From Dermacoccus abyssi (GTDB lineage: Bacteria; Actinomycetota; Actinomycetes; Actinomycetales; Dermatophilaceae), in assembly GCF_003515945.1 (NCBI RefSeq), contig NZ_QWLM01000001.1:276641-340640 (forward strand): DNA of 64,000 bases. The letters are read 5' to 3'. Below are positions 61,267-64,000 of the stretch, in pieces. The position numbers and the translations under genes are program-made. Below the pieces are notes generated by a model, which was given only the letters and a program-made list of their open reading frames with translations, did no database searches and had not been told where the DNA came from. Position 1 is the stretch's first letter, and each line of letters opens with the position of its first letter.

Positions 61267-63840
61267 CAGGCACTCCTCACGGGGATGCGGGGGCCGACGA
61301 GGTGCAGCGACGGGTCGGCCTTCTCCTGCGGGGTGGCGGGGCGGATCTGATCGCGTTCGACAAGGTAGAGCAGGTCGGGGTCGACTCTCGTCTCGTCGTT
61401 GACGAACCCGGTGAACTGCGCGAGTTTCTGCGGGTCCTCGAGCACCTCGCGCCACTCGTCGGCGTAGGCGTTGACGTGCCGCGCCATCATGGCGTCCAGG
61501 TCGTCGCAGATACCGAGAACGTCGTCGAAGATCACCTCACGCAGGTGCTCGATGCCGCCGTCGAGCTCCTGCAGCCAGGGTGCGGTGCGCTGCAGCCGCT
61601 CGGCCGTCGAGATGTAGAACATGAAGAACCGGTCGATGGCGGTGATGAGTTCGGCCTCGGTGAGATCCTCGGCGAGTAGCTGCGCGTGCACCGGCTTGAA
61701 CCCGCCGTTGCCGCCGACGTAGAGGTTCCAGCCGTTCTCGGTGGCGATGATGCCGGCGTCCTTGCCACGCCTCGGCACACTCGCGGGCGCACCCCGAGAC
61801 CCCCATCTTGAGCTTGTGCGGGCTGCGCAGCCCCTTGTAGCGCGTCTCCAGGACGATGGCGAGACGCACCGAGTCGCGTACCCCGAAACGGCACCACGTC
61901 GAGCCGACGCACGACTTCACGGCACGCAGGCTCTTGCCGTGCGCCTGCCCGCACTCGAACCCGGCGTCGAGCAGATCCTTCCAGATGGCCGGCAGCTGGT
62001 CGATCCGCGCGCCGAACATGTCGATGCGTTGAGCGCCGGTGATCTTCGTGTAGAGGCCGTAGGTCTCGGCGATGCGCCCGATGGCGATGAGCCCGGCCGG
62101 CGTCACCTCACCCCCGGGGATGCGCGGCACCACCGAGTACGTACCGTCCTTCTGCATGTTGGCCAGCACGTGATCGTTGGTGTCCTGCATGCTCGCCTGC
62201 TGCCCGGACAGGACGTGGCCGTTCTCGAGGCTGGCGAGGATGTTGGCGACGGTCGGTTTGCACACGTCACAGCCGCGCCCGGTGCCGAAACGTTCGATGA
62301 CGTCGTCGAAGGTGTGCAGATCGGCCACCCGGATGGCGGTGAAGAGCTGACTGCGCGACATGCGGATGTGCTCGCACAGCGACCGGTCGATCGTGATGTC
62401 GGCCTTGGCCTGCTCGACCTCGACGAGCTTGATGACGAGCGGCAGGCACGAGCCGCACGAGGTGCCAGCCTTCGTGCATTCCTTGACGGCGTCGACGCTC
62501 GTCGCGCCGTCGGCGAACGCCGCACGAATCTGTCCGGCGCTCACGTTGTTGCACGAGCAGACGCAGGCGTCGTCGGGCAGTTCGAGGTTGACCTGCGCCT
62601 TCTCGCCGCGCTCGTCCTCCGGGATGACGAACGCGCTCGGCGCGCCGACGTCCTGCCCGATCATGGCGCGCAGGCTCGGGAACGCCGTGGCGTCACCCAC
62701 GAGCAGGGTGTGGCCGTCCTCGGCGACGACGAGCTTGCGATACCAACCGCTCAGGGCGTCGGAGTAGACCACCTCGCGCGCCCCGGGCGTCGTGGCGAAG
62801 GCGTCACCGAAGCTCGCGACGTCGACGCCCATGAGCTTGAGCTTCGTCGAGCTGTCGGCGCCGGTGAAGTCGGGCGCCTCCCCGAGCAGGTGCGCGGCGG
62901 CGATCTCCGCCATCGTGTAGCCGGGCGCGACGAGGCCCCACACCTCGCCCTGGATGCACGCCACCTCGCCGATGGCGTGGATGGCCGGGTCGCTCGTCAG
63001 GCAGTGAGCGTCGACGACGACGCCGCCACGCGGACCGATCTCGAGGCCCGCCTCACGCCCGAGCTCGTCGCGGGGGCGGATGCCGGTGGCGAAGACGACG
63101 ACGTCGACCGGGTCGTTCTCCCCGCTCGCGTAGTCCATCGAGACGACGCGACCGTCGTCGTCGGCGTTGATCCGCGCGGTCGCCGTGGAGGTGCGCACGT
63201 GCACGCCGGTGCCCTCGATGATGCGTTTGAGGTCTTCACCGCCACCCGCGTCGACCTGCACGGGCATGAGGCGGTCGGCGAACCCGACGACCGCCGTGTC
63301 GGCTCCCATCGCCTGCAACGCACCACCGGCCTCGAGGCCGAGCAGACCACCGCCGATGACGGCGCCGCGCACCTGACGCTCCGAATGGGCGAGTGCGCGG
63401 TCGGCCACGTACGTGCGCAGCGCCTCGACGTCGTCGAGGGTGCGGTAGACGAAGCAGCCGGTCGACTCGCGCCCCTCGACGGGCGGGACGGCCGCGCTCG
63501 ACCCGGTGGCAAGCACGAGATGGTCATAGGCGATGCGCTCGCCGACGTCCGTGACGACGACCTGCTCGGGGCGCTCGAGGCGCGTGACGCGCGTCGAGGT
63601 GCGCAGCGTGACGAGGTCGTCGTCCCACAGCGCCGGGTCACCGAGCAGGAGCTCCTGCGGCGTCGTGCCGGAGAAGAAGCTCGTGAGGTGCACGCGGTCG
63701 TACGGCGCGAGCGACTCCTCGCCCAGGACCGTGATAGCGCAGCGGCCGTCGACGTCCTTGGCGCGCAACGCCTCGACGAACTTCTGCGCCACCATGCCGG
63801 CGCCGACGACGACGACCTGGGTGCGGGCGGACTGCGTCAT
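61266..63840 (-). pseudogene. nirB: NADH-dependent nitrite reductase large subunit NirB, copy 2, frameshifted
   Basis: Same domain order as copy 1: FAD domain (VVVVGAGMVAQKFVEALRAK), BFD (CSCNNVSAGQIRAAF ... TSCGSC), siroheme ligands SCVGSTWCRFG and GCARECAEA. Right after that last ligand motif the frame breaks (AEAWQGRRHH). The expected RGKDAGIIATENGWNLYVGG continues in another frame to a stop at 61268. Two bases added near 61769-61780 restore 858 aa; loss of one base would also restore the frame but drop the conserved Arg. GGAGG precedes the ATG. No GlnR box is visible upstream. Confidence 0.9.
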
Positions 63841-63852
63841 GTGTCCTCCGAA

Positions 63853-63876
63853 CGTGATGAGCCTTTGCTCATCACG
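63853..63876. promoter_or_regulatory. Palindrome in the nirB2 leader
   Basis: CGTGATGAGC (63853-63862) and GCTCATCACG (63867-63876) form a perfect 10-bp dyad with a 4-base centre, 12 nt upstream of the nirB2 ATG. It could be a repressor operator or a leader hairpin. The regulator is unknown. Confidence 0.5.
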
Positions 63877-63907
63877 CTAGGGCCGCGCGGCCCTCGGCGG
63901 TTTCTAG

Positions 63908-63950
63908 CAGTCCTCGCAACACCCAGACTTTTTGGGAGTTGCGAGGACTG
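63908..63950. repeat. Inverted repeat at the window edge, possible insertion-sequence end
   Basis: CAGTCCTCGCAAC (63908-63920) and GTTGCGAGGACTG (63938-63950) are perfect 13-bp arms, with a further CCCA/TGGG pairing inside. The layout recalls terminal repeats of actinobacterial IS elements, or a strong hairpin in a divergent promoter. An open frame to the right starts at GTG 63950. Confidence 0.45.
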
Positions 63951-64000
63951 TGTCGGTTGGCGGGGTGAAGGCAGCGTTCTTGGCTGCGATGGATGCCCAT
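63950..64000 (+). CDS. Start of an unidentified rightward gene (transposase suspected), partial
   Basis: From GTG 63950 or GTG 63965 the frame is open to the window edge and reads VKAAFLAAMDAH. That is too short to identify. An IS30-like transposase would fit the adjacent inverted repeat, but a normal gene divergent from nirB2 is equally possible. Confidence 0.25.
   Translation, partial: MSVGGVKAAFLAAMDAH

Overview
The window is high-GC, densely packed DNA from an actinomycete. The evidence is a menaquinone (not ubiquinone) gene set, GlnR-type promoter boxes, DUF3027 and DUF2530 proteins, an XPB-type helicase with its helicase-associated partner, a HemD-winged-helix fusion and frequent GTG starts with 4-nt ATGA/GTGA overlaps. 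A Micrococcales member is my best guess; the family cannot be fixed from sequence alone. No gap exceeds about 260 bases, and I see no tRNA, rRNA, CRISPR array or prophage.

Layout. 1-2733 (minus): start of a complex I operon, nuoA-nuoB-nuoC-nuoH, with no nuoD/E/F/G between C and H and an unusual repeat-bearing NuoB tail. 2931-11553 (plus): recC-recB-recD, tightly coupled. 11654-15683: a RarD-like permease, then a minus-strand operon TetR / PLP amino-acid deaminase-aldolase / FAD sugar-lactone oxidase. 15778-22459: menaquinone block, with polyprenyl diphosphate synthase, MenJ-like reductase and menG on minus, menF and a flavodoxin on plus, menD on minus. 22600-32775: aldose epimerase, helicase-associated protein, NUDIX hydrolase, EamA permease, M13 peptidase, MHS transporter, XPB helicase. 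32965-33867: a DUF559 nuclease-like gene bracketed by two 69-bp near-identical palindromic repeats. 34441-40016: purine permease, ROK repressor diverging from a DUF1479 dioxygenase with two matching operators, and zwf. 40185-49374: DUF3027, cold-shock protein, YcaQ glycosylase, histidine phosphatase, lipoprotein, DUF2339 membrane protein, two-component system, LemA.

49414-63840 (minus): a nitrate/nitrite assimilation and siroheme region with two nirBD copies (nirB2-nirD2, narK, nitrate reductase, NasB-like electron-transfer protein, DUF4031, nirB1-nirD1, cobA, hemD-wHTH, chelatase). NarK imports nitrate, the molybdopterin enzyme with its FAD/[2Fe-2S] partner reduces it to nitrite, NirBD reduces nitrite to ammonium, and cobA/hemD/chelatase supply siroheme. 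Near-ideal GlnR boxes lie upstream of narK and nirB1. The right edge carries an inverted repeat that may be the end of an insertion sequence.

Five genes (menF, menD, the response regulator, the DUF2339 protein, nirB2) are interrupted by 1- or 2-base frameshifts, all best explained as missing bases. Four are restored by one added C next to a C. Assembly error is the first suspect, so those genes may be intact in the organism.
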